Shown here one piece after another: positions 11,701 through 26,700 of a stretch of 64,000 bases of DNA. The stretch's first letter is position 1; the number at the start of each line of letters is the position of its first letter. The notes beneath the pieces are model-generated. The model was not told the DNA's origin and searched no databases. It saw nothing but the letters and a program-made list of their open reading frames with translations. A program made the translations under genes and the position numbers. Origin of the DNA: Sceloporus undulatus (Eukaryota > Chordata > Lepidosauria > Squamata > Phrynosomatidae); assembly GCF_019175285.1 (NCBI RefSeq), contig NC_056523.1, forward strand, positions 295,100,695 through 295,164,694, given 5' to 3'.

Positions 11701-14700
11701 TTGAGCAGAAAAGCACCAGATTTTGTGTCTGGTAAACTGGTGTGTTTCTGGCTGCAGCTACCAAGCAGTTGCTGATAACCCAAACTCCTATAACATCTAA
11801 AACTTAGGAAGAACTTCTTGACTGTAAGAGCTGTTCTACAGTGAAATAAACTGTCTCAAGGGTGATGGACTCTACTTCTTTGGAGGTCTTTAAGTAGTGA
11901 TTGGACACACATCTTTCAGGATTGCTTTAGCTGTGAATTACTGCTCTGCAGGGGACTAGAACAGATGGCACCTTTATCTTCCAACTCTGTGATTCTAATA
12001 TTATTCTATTGTTTCTACACGTGGTAAGATATTCCTATCTTGATGAAGCCTGTTATTTAATACTCAACCAAATGCTGGTGTACAGATGAGGTTAAATAAA
12101 CACACTAGGAGAGTGGGTGTAACACTTTGCTATTAAATTCTAACTGAGATCTAAACTTGTGCCTAGGTTGATTTAAGGTCTATATAAACTATGCCTTGAG
12201 GACAGTGTATTTATCTGGGCTGTGTTACTAAAATAAATCTTAGTATAAAAATGCAACTTATTCTCCTGTTAATTTCCTGATAGATCAAAGCTTAAGAATA
12301 CTTAAGAGGAATACCAATGTTGTTCTGACTATTGGGTAGAACTAGGTTTTGCAACCTTGGGAGCTTGGGTGATTAACATGGCAACTCCTAGATAATCTAA
12401 ACAGATTCAGATCAACAGATATAAAGTAAACAACCTTCAACCTTCTACAAGATATAGGGATGGAGAGACTATACTTGTGTTAATAGTATTTCAGTTCATT
12501 TTAAGTTATTTTCTTTAAAGAGAATATTCTAAAAAAAGACTTACCATTCTTTGCAGCTGACTCGTCTGTAACCTTCCCCTTTCTCCCAAATTTGTCTTCC
12601 ATACTATGTCAAGCTTCCCAATAACAGTTACTCCTTTAATAACTCCAGCTTTCTCTGCAAACTCTTGCTTAGGTTTGAGACAATATAAATACTGCCGTGT
12701 GTCCATGGGTTGTAAATATGTTCTTGTGCCAAATGTTGAGACACTAGAAAAAGAAAAAGAAATTCTTCGCTTAGATTATTTTTCAAATCTGGAGTTTGGG
12801 GCTACAAAAGCCAGTGCACTTCAGATTTATTTTGCTGTGGTACATTCTGTTTCCATGTCAAAAGTGAATAAGATCTAAACAGGGCGAGAGCCAGCAGAAA
12901 GGAATTATCTAAAATTTTTGTTACTCAGCGAATTTTCACTAGATAGCAAGTATTAAATATGGTCTTTGAAAGCCTGTTTTTCTAAATGTATATTTATATT
13001 TATTATAAATTTTATTTCTGTTATAATACCCTAGATTACTTTCTAGAGAAGCTCTTTGATAAATATCAGCACTGAAGAAACTCTTTAAAAGAAACTGCTA
13101 TGGTATAAATATATAGTTTGAAAATGTAACTACAAAGAGGATTTCCTCAGATTCTAAGATAGGTGGACATCATGTATAGCACCACGGGATGCATCCCATA
13201 TTGGGCTGCACATAGGGTCTAAACTTATACCAACACACAGAGACACAGAAACAGCTGTCCTTCCCCCTTCATCTAAATGCTCAGGAGTGGGTAGATTTAA
13301 ACCTTCCCTGCCTACTGAAATCTAGTGGCACTACAGAGGGTCTAGAAGTGAAAGCCTCCTTTCTCCTTGTAACAGCCACTGAAACAACTTCTTCTCCATT
13401 GCTACTCGTGGCAGGAAAAAAAGTGGGAGTGTTGTCCCATCCCCTATGTTCTGCTGGAAAACAGGACATGGGGAGGATCAACATCTCAANNNNNNNNNNC
13501 AAACCCTGTTTCTCAGTAGGAAAACATCTGCCCAACAAACAGCACTTTGGTAAACTGACTGATACTCGGTTCTCCTGAAAAACTGCATGCTGAGGAATGA
13601 CTCGTATTCTGTACCATTGGTTACAGGAGCAATTAAATGAACCAAGGTACCAGTGCTAATCTGTATCATGGCCTCTGAAGGTCACAGATGGCCCATGGGT
13701 TGCTCATGCTTGTCCTAACACAGGACAAAACTCCAAAGAACAAATCATTTCTAGATTAGGAAAACCAAAGAAGAGTATGGATATTAAAGTTAACACCACA
13801 CTGAAGACACAAACTGAACCAAAGAACATACACTGTCATCAAGCCATTTCTGGGTTTTTACTCTCTGCAGTGAGTGTCAATTAGAGAGAAAAGTACATTC
13901 TCATGCAGCAGGGTTGGAAATCATGTGGTCATGTAGATGTTGTTGAGATGCAAGTTCAAGGAACTCTAACTACAACAACAACTGATGAGGAATGTTAGGA
14001 GCTGTACTCTAGCAGCATCTGGATGGCTCCATAACTCCCGCCCCTCTTGTAGAGGGATGTGTCTCAAGCTGCTGTTTGCATTGACACAAGAAGGAAGCTT
14101 ATTTACACAGAAACACTCTTTCTACATTAGTCAATATATTGGGCCCCTGCCAATGCTACACAGATGCAAGCATTTAGTGCATGTAATTAAATCACTACCC
14201 TATGCACACACACAAAAGGCATCATGTTTTTGGATGCAACCAGTTCTATATGTTACAGTGCCAACAGAAATTCAGTCACTGTGAGCAATCTAATCCAGAT
14301 GCCAGGATGGGTGATTTGACAAAGAACTACATTCAGGGCCCATCATCCAGAGAAACTACACGCAAGAACAGTACCATCCATTTTGTATATATGTAGATAC
14401 AACAGCACCACGCTGGTAGATTGTAGACAGAATACTGTAGTTTGGACATACAAATAAAGAGTCTTACCTGTCCCCACTTTGGCTCACTGTGTTTAATTCA
14501 AGTACATTATACATAATAGAAGGTTCCAAAGACACCTTCTCCATAAACATTGGAGAGGTTGTGATATTTTGAATCTGAGCTTCCAAAAAGACTTCATCAG
14601 TCTGGAAAAGCAGAGAAAATGCCTAAGTAAAAAGTAGTCTGAAATGATGGGTGCTCACAACATTTTAAATGTTTGAAAAACATTAAAACCACAAATGTAG

Positions 14701-17700
14701 TTAGTTTCATGCCTGAAAAATCAAAATAACAGTCATCAAATGTGAGAAAATCTTGATCCCAACAGAGAGCAATAGAAGCAAATATGTTAGTCAACTGGAA
14801 GTGCTGAACAATGGATGTGGGATAATTTTGGAACGCTTTCCTATTTTAAGGTAAAGTCTCTGTGGCCTAATAGGACTTGCAAATTGAGCTCCAAGGGTAC
14901 ATATCAACTCAGATTTTGATATGAAAAGTAAATAATGTTTCAGAAATGTGCAAGACACAATATAGACATGCCATGCTAGATGAATGATGCTTCAGGCTAC
15001 ATACAAAGACAAATGGTCATTAACAGGGAGGGGTTTTGTTTTTAAAACACCACACATGTCAACTGTCACAGGGGCTCAGATGCATGCTATGAACACTGAA
15101 ATAATTTATCTATTTTCTCCTCCAAAAGATATTATGCATGGAGCTTAATTCTTCCATGTCCTCAACAAGACATCTAGCAATGAACATTCAGGAATGAGTT
15201 AAAGAATTCATTGCATGTAGGCTCTAAATTAGGAATGGCCTAACCTTTCAGAAAGTTGGTTCTATATCTTAAAGAGTGAATGATGGAAATTCCAATTGTT
15301 AGAAAAAAGATTGAGCAATAGCCTGGGCCTCTGGCCACAATGCACAAAGTAATCCTTCATATGTCTACTCAAAAGCAAATCTCACTGAGCGCACAGGATT
15401 GCAGCCTAAAATAGTCATCCCCTTCACTGAGAGAATACAGAAGTTTCTTGGCAATATGCTCATTTCCCCCCCTGTATTTCTTTGTGCTGGAACAGATGGC
15501 CCATAAAAGGTGCCGTCAGGGTGTCAGCAGAGTGCGGTGTTTACACGCCGCATGCTCCAATGATGCCCTGAAGCCGCCTTGGAGCCAGGCAGCCACCCAG
15601 ACACGAGCGGTTTCAAGACGCCCCGGCAGCATGGCATTTATATGCCACACGCCACCAGAGTGGGTTACAACCAGGTTCAATCCATGGTGGGGCAGGAAAA
15701 AATGGCTTTTTGCCAGCCGAAAAAGGAGTAGATATTTGCCGCTCCTTTTTCTTTGGCTGGCTTCAAAGTGGATTGGGACCGTGGCATGTTTGCCAATCCG
15801 TCTTCGGAAGGGGCAGCTTCAAGCTGCCTCTTCAGGACCATCTGTTTCCCCCCTTAATTTCATACTCTGGAGAATTAAAATTGTACCAAGAACAAAATAC
15901 AATGTTAAGGAGAATGGGCAGGAATATTAATGATTAGCATGCTTTAACTAAAAAGAAGTGATGAAAATGACTCTTGCTTGAGCCTTTCGATGGCTATAAA
16001 TCATCAAGTGATGGTCATCAGTACTTTTAAAAATCACATTATCTCATGATTTGAACAACAGCAGTGTAAACTGCATGATGTCCCTTAATTAGGGATATCA
16101 CCATGTGATTTTTGTAGCAGAGATGCATTATTCTAATGTTTTTGCCAGATCTTAGCCCTGTGAAGCACAACAAAGCATCCAGCAATTCAAAGCTGGAATC
16201 AAAACCTGGTGATGATCAAAGAGATGCCAGCATGGTAGGAATAAAGGGGAAAACTCTCACATCACATCTTGTAAGAAGCATGAAGAGTTCCTATGGAAAG
16301 GAAAGGTCCGCCCGCAAACAGGATGCTACTGCTGAGAAAATGATAGCTCCTCTGTCTACCTTTCTCAGAAGAAAACTAAAAAAACGTTAATTTGGAACTG
16401 CTTGTTGAATAGCAGTAATAAACTAAAATAAATTTCAGCCTCTCAGATTTTATATTTAGAAAAGAAGTTGCAGGACTGGTTCTGACATCAATACTAAGCC
16501 ACAGTTCATTGTTATGAGAACAACGTACAATGAGACTTTGGCTCACACAATCCTCTTTCTTACCTTCTACAATTGCAAGGAAGCTTCAAAAGTTTCTACT
16601 TCTATTTTAGATAAACCACAGCATGTCATGTTGTCGCCATGCATAAAGAATTAAATTACTCTTGATCATTGCTACTGGAAACAAGCCAACCTCAAACCAC
16701 TGTTTGTGGCTTGTTTCCACTAACTATAATTAAGATTAACTGGAGTTAGTATGATATGATAAACTGTGGTTATTCTAAACAGAAGTGGAAGTTCAGTGAC
16801 ATTTGGATATCTTACTATAAACATCAAAGAATCCTAAATTGCTGTTATGTTTTCCAACACCAGGGATTGAAAATTTTGTAGTGTTATGGAAGAATATCCT
16901 GTAAATCCATTGCTTATATCTATGTTTTCCAAATCTCTCATCATTACATTTTTAAACTGCCACCATTAGGAAAAAATAGCAATAGCTAAGGTCAGAAAAT
17001 AAAATAAAAACAAACAGCATAATGAAAAAGCAAGGTAGTTTACAATGATAACAGGATTAGATTGGAGTGCTTCATGGCAGATTTGCTAGATTATTGTGCC
17101 ACACACAGTTTGAGTTAAAATCACACTGGAATTTCACATAGAATCACTGTCACATGCATTCAAGAGTTCAGAAGCAGAGTTTTGATGAGCATGCACAAGA
17201 AAATGCAGGAAGTATTTGGCTCTCTCCTACCATCCAGTGTCTTCATGATACAAACAGGTAACAGAAATCAAGCCATGACAACATGAAACAAATCTACATG
17301 CAAACTGGGGTGTATTTCATGCTACCAACTCCACCCATCTAACAAAAAAAGATTCCCATATTCACACAATCAAAATATTGCAAAGGGTGTAAGTTATGTA
17401 AATTAAGGAATTTTGCATTCTGGGCTAGATACAAAGAATTGCAAGTAGAAGCTAGCAGACATAATGTAAAATGATGTGCAAGATCTTGACTTCTATCTTT
17501 TGGCAGTATATTCTATCTGACAAAAATAAATACAGATATATTCAAGCTTCTAAATGTGCAATAGATGTTATAATATTTTGGGGTACAACAAGATAGCCTT
17601 TTATGAGTAAAAGGTATTTTCCATATGTGGAACGACACTGCCTCATCCAATAGACCACTTCCAATTTCATGATTTCTTCTCCCATTTTTAGAAATGCATA

Positions 17701-20700
17701 ATTCATTTACCTTGTTTAATTGTGAAATAGGACCAGGATATATGCAGGATCATGGAACCCTACTGTCAAGTACTCAAAATGTTACCCAGACCCATGACTG
17801 ACTCCTGAGATTTCTGTAGGCATTATCCACACATTTGTACACCACTGTAAGGTCTAAAACCTATTTTTGTTTTGCCTTTTTATAACGAAAGCAGAAATTC
17901 TCAGGAAAGTGAGTCATATACTCCCACAGAATGGCAACATGAAGAAGCCTATCCATGGGAAACATTGTGTGGTATTCTGTGATACTCAGAGAAAAGGAAT
18001 TGCTATGCTTGTCACAGTACTCTTATGAAATATTTGTTCAGCACTGGTGGCTGAAGTACTAAATATTGTTAAACAGTGGATAGCAAGGAGAGAGCTAATA
18101 CAGTTCAAGAATAGCTTTGTTCCCCCTGCCAAGATTTGGTTGTTGTTATTTTAATCTGAGGAGGAAGAGAAGGAGCAGAATCAAATATATTTGTGTAGAT
18201 AACAATAAACATTGCTTTTCCATTATGTTTTCAAAATAAAGTTAGTAACAGGCAGAAAGACAAACAGAAGACAAGCATACATATATATTTATAAATAATA
18301 AATAAAATTACCACAGAACTGAGGTCACTCTAATGGGAAAATAAAAAAGAAAAACATTAGAGAAATTAGGGTTAAATGTTAAAGAAAAAAGGAGGACAAC
18401 TAAGTTTCAAATAAAATGCATCTTTTTGCATTTTTTTTGCATATTCTAAACAAGACAGCATTAGTAAGAGAGGAATGTGGACTGGCAATAAAAATAAAAA
18501 GGACCAATAATAAGAAATCTTATTTCTAAATAAGACTTGTGTCAGCAAATGATATAAATGAGAAAAGCAATTATGTTGAACAGAAACACAGATACTAGAC
18601 AGTGAAAACATTGGTAAATCTGTACATGCTCACAGAACAATTATTGTACTACAGTATTAGGCTAAGGAGTTCCATACAGGTAATAAATTAAGAATCCCAC
18701 ATTTTAGAATTCAATCTTTCATGTAACTTTCTTATTGTACAAAATCTAAACTATGAGGGATAAAACTTGTCCATTCCTTAATACCAGTCTGCAACCACAA
18801 GTTGAAAGAATGTGCTAAGCACCACTGGAAAAGGACTTTTACCAAATAAACCTTCCTACCAGGATGTTCAATAAAACCTAATTTGCTACCTTCATTATCT
18901 CAACAGTCTATGTATGTAGGGCTGCTTGTATTTATTCAGCACAGTGCCATTAAATATAGTCCAGCCAGCTTTTAAAATTTATTCCTCAATAGTGGAGCGC
19001 CCCAAGTATTGTATTGCACTTTTTTTTTGTTGACAGTGGTTTTTTGGCTATGATTCAAAAGGTGCAGCTTTCCCAGAATGTAGATACAGCAATGATAAGC
19101 CTATACCTGCTGCACAGCAGTTACTTAGCTGATTGGAACAAACAGAAATCCTGCTCTGACCCATTTTGCCTATTTAAACAGCCTGATTTAGAAGTAATCC
19201 TTCCTTATTTCACTGCTGATAACATCTCAGCCTTTTAGAGTAAATGCTGAACAGATACATTTGATGACTTGATTCAACAGATAATGCAGCAACACTTAAA
19301 AAAACTGTACCTATATACAGTATATATAGCCACACCGTTTCTAAATGATGATGGTAATGACAAATGAAGAGATTCAAATTAACAAGGGAGCAAAATACAC
19401 ATATTTTACTTACCTATTTCCCTCATACTCAACCAGAAAAAAGGTCAAGATCCCCCACCCCACCTCAGTTTGCAATGCTTTATATACTGGCATACAGAAA
19501 TTTAAAGCCAGAATCAACATTCCTTTGTCAGCATTTTATAAGATCTTTCTCACTTGTAACACAGTGCATTAAGTCATGTTAACTTGCTTTGAAAATATAT
19601 TTAAATATATTGCCTGTTTCATCTAATTTTACAACAACTTTTCAAGCTTTCAAGTAGTGCCTCTCCTTAGCTCTCCATGTCTGCCTAACATAAAAAATTC
19701 AGTGTTCAAACTGCCAACAACTGGCAAGAAATTTTAACAGAAAAACAAAATCTAATAAATGTAAAAAGGAGAAATTTAAAAATGCTTTGCCTTAGGAATA
19801 AAATAGTGATTCTTAATAACTTTAATACATATTATGCCTTAAACAAAAAGAATTTACATGTTATGCACTTACCTCTGCATTGTAGAATTTAGTTTTTACA
19901 TCTAGTGGTTTGAGGACCTATTTTTTTTTTTAAAAAAGAGGATAAATAATGAAACAAAATTGATCAAACCCTTCCATCAGTACTAAGTACTAACTTCTTT
20001 TGTCTCTCTTAGCTGATAAGTATCTTTAAAAAATCAGTTTGTACTACTTCAAACGAAACTAATGCAATTTGTGTTCAAATATACGAAGATCAGAATTTAT
20101 TGAAAATCTAAATCCTCTTCAATTCACTTTTTCCTTTCTTTGGCTAGTGAGACTTCAGTATTATGTTTACACACAAAAATATTTTACGAGGAAGAATCCA
20201 AATGCCTTTCCCACAAGACATATTTTCTTACACAAGAGGCAGTATCTAGTGCACCCATTTCATCAGTCTTCTTAAAACAATTTTGCATCTCTGAGCAAAC
20301 AGTTTTCACTTCTATCAATTCTTATCAAGAAATGTATACATATGCCTCTCACAAAACTAAGACAAAGCTGCTTGTTCTGGCTTCTGGTATTAGAAGCAAG
20401 TCAGCCAGTGTCAGATCAGCTGTAAGCAATTATACTAGCAGCTTTCTAATTAAAAGAATGTAGCCCCAATGTCTTCACAGAAGGTTATTAAACAGAGCCC
20501 AAACATGTCAAGTATCAAATATTACACCCAAGAAACAAATTAGAATAATATATTTTCATTTGCACAAGAATCTTGAGGACAAGAAAGTTGCAATTAAGAG
20601 TTTATTCTCGTTGTAGGTCTATGCTTAAACTCAGTGAGATGGTGCAGTGCCTTGAGGATCTGGTGAGTAGGGTGTTTAGAATGGCATTTGAACTTTAGAG

Positions 20701-23700
20701 GAATTGTCATTATTTTCATTGACATTATCCCAGCTGTGAATAATTTTACATAGTGACCACTAACAGTAATGCTGGTTAAAATTGCCTTTGTCAAACTGGA
20801 GTACCCCAATATGGTTCTATGTTTCTGGCTAGGTTCCTATACCTTTAACAGGTACACTACAGGCAGAAACTCAGCTTACTGCATCACTGCAGCTCATGCC
20901 TGGGAAATATCAATAATATCCCCTCACCGTTCACTTTGGATTTAAGCAACATTCTTTCTCCTGCCTTCATTCCCCAACTTGTAACCACGTCACCATATGC
21001 ACAAGTTTTGCATTTCTCCTGCTATTTATTCAGACAGCCTCCTTAGAAAAATCTCCTTCTTTGTACTTCATGCATCTGAGGAAGTTGAGTCAGGGCAGGT
21101 CTACACAGTCCAGAATTCTCTGGGAGCAGCTTGGAGTATTGTGGTCCTGGAATTCCCCTGAACTCCCCTTGTTATATTGCTGCTCCGCAACAACACTGAG
21201 TAGCTGTTCACAGGCACATCCCACTGTGTGTCTCTCTTCCAGCATTGCTGGTGCAAATCGCTCTCTCTGAGATCGATAAGGCATCCAGTTGTTCCCTCTA
21301 ACCCCAGAGAGAACAACTTGCAATGACAAAACAACCACCCAGTGTCTTTTCTGGGAAGATCTGGAGCAAAAAATAAAAATAAGCCTGAATTCACCGTGGA
21401 ACTGTCCTTCCATCATGAAGAAAGTCTGCAGTCAAATCAGGCCTTCTGCACTGCATTATGTAGACAAAGTGATGCAAGGGCATGAGGAAATTGGTTCATT
21501 TGACCTATATAGACATGCCCTGAGTCTACAACAGCTTATGCTACCAACTTCTTTCTTTCAGTTTGTCTTACAGAATCAGAGAATCATAGAGCTGGAAGAG
21601 ACCACAAGGGCCATCCAGTCCAAGCCCCTGCCATGCAGGAACTCAAAATAAAATTTGCAATGTTTATTTTGTGTCCCTTATATAGCTAATGAAGGCACAT
21701 GAACATTATCAAAAAGGGTTTCTCGATGACCTTAATGATACCTCATTACTTTCTCATGCCTCTCTCATGGCTTTGGAATCACTATTCTTTAATTTCTACC
21801 CTGAAAGTAGCATTTTAGTGTATATGACATCAAAAGCTTTAAACTCTTCTGATTTTTTACTAAGTCAAATTCTATGTGAAACTAACAGCCCTGGCCTCTA
21901 TAGCTTTTCCCACTTCTATTGTACTATACCCTGCTTTTCAGTTTCATACTTTAAACATGGTTCAAACAGAATAAAACTGCAGCAAAGAGGTTTAAAGTCT
22001 CCAGTTTGCCCTCCAGATCCTGATCTGTCATTCCTTTTGAAAGCCACCAAGGTCTGACAAGATGTAGAATCCTAAATTGAACTACAGAGGTACCCCGGGT
22101 TACGAAATTAATTCGTTCCGCCGCCGCTTTCGTAACCCGAAATACTTCGCAAGCCGAAAAACCCATAGGCGCTAATGGGGAAAAGCCGCGATTTCGTGTG
22201 AAATAGCGCCGAAAAGCACCAAAAATTTTTTCGTAACCCGAAAAAACCTTCGTAACCCGGAACAGTTTTTTTAAATGGATTTTTTTCGTAACCCGGAAAT
22301 TTCGTAAGGCGGCGCATTCGTATCCCGGGGTACCACTGTACACAGATTTTAAGGTTTTCTCTCAAACCTTGAAGCAATTTCTGGAATCATCAGCCATAGT
22401 ATCTTTCTGTGCCATGCATTCCCAACACAGTGCTCATCAGAAATGTTGGATTTAAACTACCATCAGCCCTAGACAGTATGACAAATAGTAACAAATGATG
22501 ATGTTCGTTCAAAAGGCAGAAAGTTGCAGAAGCCTGTTGTAGATGACTCAGTGTGGTGGAATCTAGAGATGGCTTCAGTCCTTTCTAGAGGCGTGGTAGT
22601 GAGAAGGGATTTCTGCTCTACTTCAGTCATTGGTCTTTAGTGTGAACTACTGGGTGAGGTCAGACAGACAGTGGGCTAAACTGTCATTAACAGACACCCA
22701 GGTTTACCTTTCATTTTGAATTCTATTTCCAGAAAGGTGGTAAAACGGTCAAAGGAACACTGAGAAGCAGTTTTGGATCAGGGCAAACAAGTTCATAAAG
22801 CTGGAATTGCTGTTAGTTAGAAACCTGCCAACCTGGATAAATGCCTAAAATCTGTTATATATTATTTCTTGTATTTCATCTCACCACTACTTTGAAGTGA
22901 CCAAAGCAGGAAAACCTAACAAGAAAGATCACTCAAAAATGAGTCAAACTGAAGTGTTTATGGTGGTTTTTATGTTAGGGTCATCTACATTTATTCATTT
23001 ATTCATTTAAAGGCAGAGATTAAGACATAGCAGAGGGTCCAGCTGGTGGAAGTTGAGGATGGGTATTTTTGCAGACTACTCCATTTTGCTGTGGGCAGAG
23101 TTACAAGCATTAGACAGATGGGGGGGGGGACTAAGGGAGATATTTCAAATACTGCCCATGTTGCCAGTCTTGTCATTTCAATACCTGGAATTTGAAGAAC
23201 TTTCTGAAGTACATCTTCTCACGAGCTTGAGTGGTATAACTTACTGCACACACTAAGCTGAAAGACAGAAATTATTAAATGGGTTTTACCTAGGTTTCAG
23301 TCTTGCATTAGTTCTCAGGTGATAGGGAGGGCAATTCTGAATACATTTGGTAAAATGTCCACAAAGTGGGTTGACTAAAATGAAGTATTAAGTGGATTGG
23401 AAGAAAATATTAAGTGTCTCACATATGTGTGCCTATTTCCTTTACTTCATGGTGAATTACATCATCGATGCAACAGTCCTGTTTGAGTTCTGCCACTGCA
23501 GCACTAGAGGCCGAAAGATTTAAACGTTGTGAACTCGTCTGTAGATCAGCCTTGGAATTAAGAACAGAAACAGAATAAATTAAGTCAATAAACGAGGGGT
23601 TGTATTTAAAAAATACCTTTTGAAAGAACTGGTGTTGCAGCCATGCCCGATAAGATTTTTAAGAAATCGTATTAAAATATTTTAACCTACCCTTTATCCA

Positions 23701-26700
23701 TGGGACTTAGGGCAGGATGCATTCAATAACAAGAGCTTGGCATAAAAACCTATAAAAATCACAGTCAAAACCCACTATGAAACCAACATAGGTAAGTCAT
23801 AAACCCAAGCTGCAGTCACTAAGATTTATAGATAAATTTTAAGGTAGATTCCATCATCACAATGTACAGATAAAACATAAAGAGAGTGACTAGATCAAAG
23901 CCATTGTCTAGTAACATATCTTACTTATTATATAAAACTTGTGTTTTCCTCATCCAGTATTTCACTGGTTGGGGGACAGTATCTCCCCATTACAATTCTT
24001 ATAAAATCAAGCTCTTATGAAATTAAGTTAACATTCACTCAACTCCAGAAACCAGACATTCAGAATTACCTGTAGTAGATTCAACAGGCATATCCAAAAT
24101 AGATGCCAGTTGCAATTACTACTACAAAATCCAGGTTGGGAACTGAATTTAATTATTAATATTGTTCTTTTCTGATGTTGTGTAACATCTTTTCTAATGT
24201 ATCCATTAAAATTTTTGGCACAGTCTAGTGAGAAGATCTGCTGGACAAGCATTGCTGAAACGTTTAGTTCTCTTGTACAATTATGCATCTACATTAGAAC
24301 TTCCCAAATGGATTATGCTTTTAGAAAGTAAGTGAAGTGCAAAATGAAGCTGCTTTCAGCTTTTGTCCAGCAAAGTATCCCAAGTATTAGTTTTATCATT
24401 TAAAGCTGCATTGGAGTTGGTTAGCTGAAAAATATTTGTAGACAGAAAAAATGACAAGTAATCTTAAATACACTTTAATCTGCTACATAAAATCAAACAT
24501 ACCTTTACCAAAATGTCTTTTACCACTTGGTGGCTGTCATTGTGCACACTAATGTAGCTGGAAAATGTCTCTCCTAAAAATATATTTCTGTTGAACAGGT
24601 TGCAAGAGAGAGAGTGTATTAAAATTACTGATTTTAATAATACATATATATCTGAAATTTTCTATTATCCATTTAAAACGACAGCAAACATTTCTGCAAC
24701 AGGGCCCTGTAATATGCCATTTATTTATTTATTTGATTTAATGTATAGCCAGCTGTTTTTGGAGTCAAGGGGACTCCCAAGATTAAACACAGGGCAGTTT
24801 CCTAACATACCATATATACTCAACTATAAGTCGATCTCATGTATAAGTCAAGAGTAGGTTTGGGGGTCAAAATTATGGATTTTGATATGACCCATGAATA
24901 TGTCAAGGATACAACTTAGAGGCAATAACAAAGGTTCTAAATGGTGAAGCAAAGGAAATCAAAGCCAAAGAACCTACAAAATTCTGACAGGCATGACTGT
25001 TTGTGCTCACTCTAAAGCAGTGGTTCCCAGACTTTGGTCTCCAGATGTTTTGGACTTCGGTTCCCAGAATTCCAAGTTGGCTAGGGCTTCTGGGAGTTGA
25101 AGTCCAGAACAACTGGAGGATCAAAGTCTGGGAACCACTGCACTAAAGGGTGGATGGATGAGAGAACAGAGGGGGGCTAGTGCTTCCATGATACATTATA
25201 CTCTTGTTTTTCGTCAGGTAATGGTTCTTTTTGAAATAAGAGTTCAAGTACGGTACTTACATTGACCCATGCATAAGTTGACTCAGATTTTTTTTTAGGT
25301 CAGTTTTTTGACTAAAATTTCTAGACTTATACAAACCCCCTCGGTTTGACGACCTTGTGATGTTTATGGATTTCCCACTCAGCTGAACCTGTTGCTTTTA
25401 TTGTTATTGTGACTGTTTTTAGATACTGTTTTAATTGTTTTTATCTTGATGGGTTTTTTACTTAAACTTGTATGCCGCTTTGATCAAAAATTGGAAAAGC
25501 GGGATATAAACAAACTATTTATTATTATTATTATTATATACAGTAAATGATATTGCAGGCAGTATCTCGGTAGTGTTTGAAAACTGGAACTAAGAATTAA
25601 CTTGTGGTCTCAGTAATAAACACAGCTTCTAGCCATAGTAGAGGGCTGAACAAGCATATACCAAAAGAAAATAAACTACTGAATTAACAAAACCAGAAAA
25701 GCTCAGGATATCTTTATGTATGTGACAGTACTGCGCATGTTTTTAAAAGGGGGATTATACAAATGCATAGATAAGACCAACAATGGCTAGAGTGATGCTA
25801 CAGGTTTTGAGACAGTATGTCTCTTGACTACCAGTTGCAGGGATCACCCTCATTTCCCAACTGGGCTACCCAGAGACATCTGGTTTGTCACTATGGGAAA
25901 AGATGAGCTTTTGTATGACTCAGCAGAGCTCTTTTTGTTTAGTTCAGCCACCCAAATACATCCCAAGACTCAATGCAGTGCCTGGAAATTAATGTATTTT
26001 GGTTCTGATCCTTTGTAAAACAAATTTCTCCTGAGTGCTAATTGACAAAACATCTAAGGACCTTTCAGTCTATTAATATTTAATCTGAATTGAAAAACCA
26101 TCATGTATGACTTCCAATCCCAGATTTAACACCTGCAAAATAGTATATGGGAGTACCCTGAAAATTATTTGGGATTGACAGGAAAAGCCAAATCAAACAA
26201 AAACAAAAACTGATACAAATCAAGAGGAAAAAACCTAAATTTATCACAAACAAAACAAAACACATTAAAACTAAAGACCATAGAACCATTTTCTCCATAG
26301 AGCTACACATCGGTATAAAATTCTTACCCAAAATTCTGAGGCAAAGTCAACATTTCTCCAAGCATTAATGTTTCTGCTCCTTTTACTGTGGAAGGATCAT
26401 CTTTCATTAACTGGTTCAACAGGTCTCCTGTAGTAACAGAAAATTGTTTGTCAAGTCAAATATAGTTTATTTGATTCAATATTTTAAAGCAATTAGGTAC
26501 CAGCTAGATTAGGTACATAACAAAGTTTTGGGTTGTAGCAGTATTTGCATGTGCACATGGTCTTCTTTAGCAAAAAGTGCTTTTAAAAATGAAATATTAA
26601 ATGTTGCTTGATTAAAATAGAAAAATTGGGTTCACAATTTTCTCAGTGTCTATGAAAACCAGATTTGCTGCTACAATTGTAAATACATCTAACATGTATT

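Noticed and set aside
13281-13669. Frames crossing the N gap
   Set aside because: The reading frame passes through unknown bases, and the flanking parts resemble no protein.
15448-15937. 160-codon and 75-codon frames
   Set aside because: They cross hairpin block B and read through its inverted repeats.
20069-20463. Overlapping + frames in a TRAPPC13 intron
   Set aside because: Two different frames overlap the same bases and neither has a known motif.
24503-24573. Shorter version of TRAPPC13 exon 4 using the inner TTTTTAG
   Set aside because: It drops NIFL and breaks the phase with exon 3; the outer acceptor restores the conserved [11 protein letters not shown].
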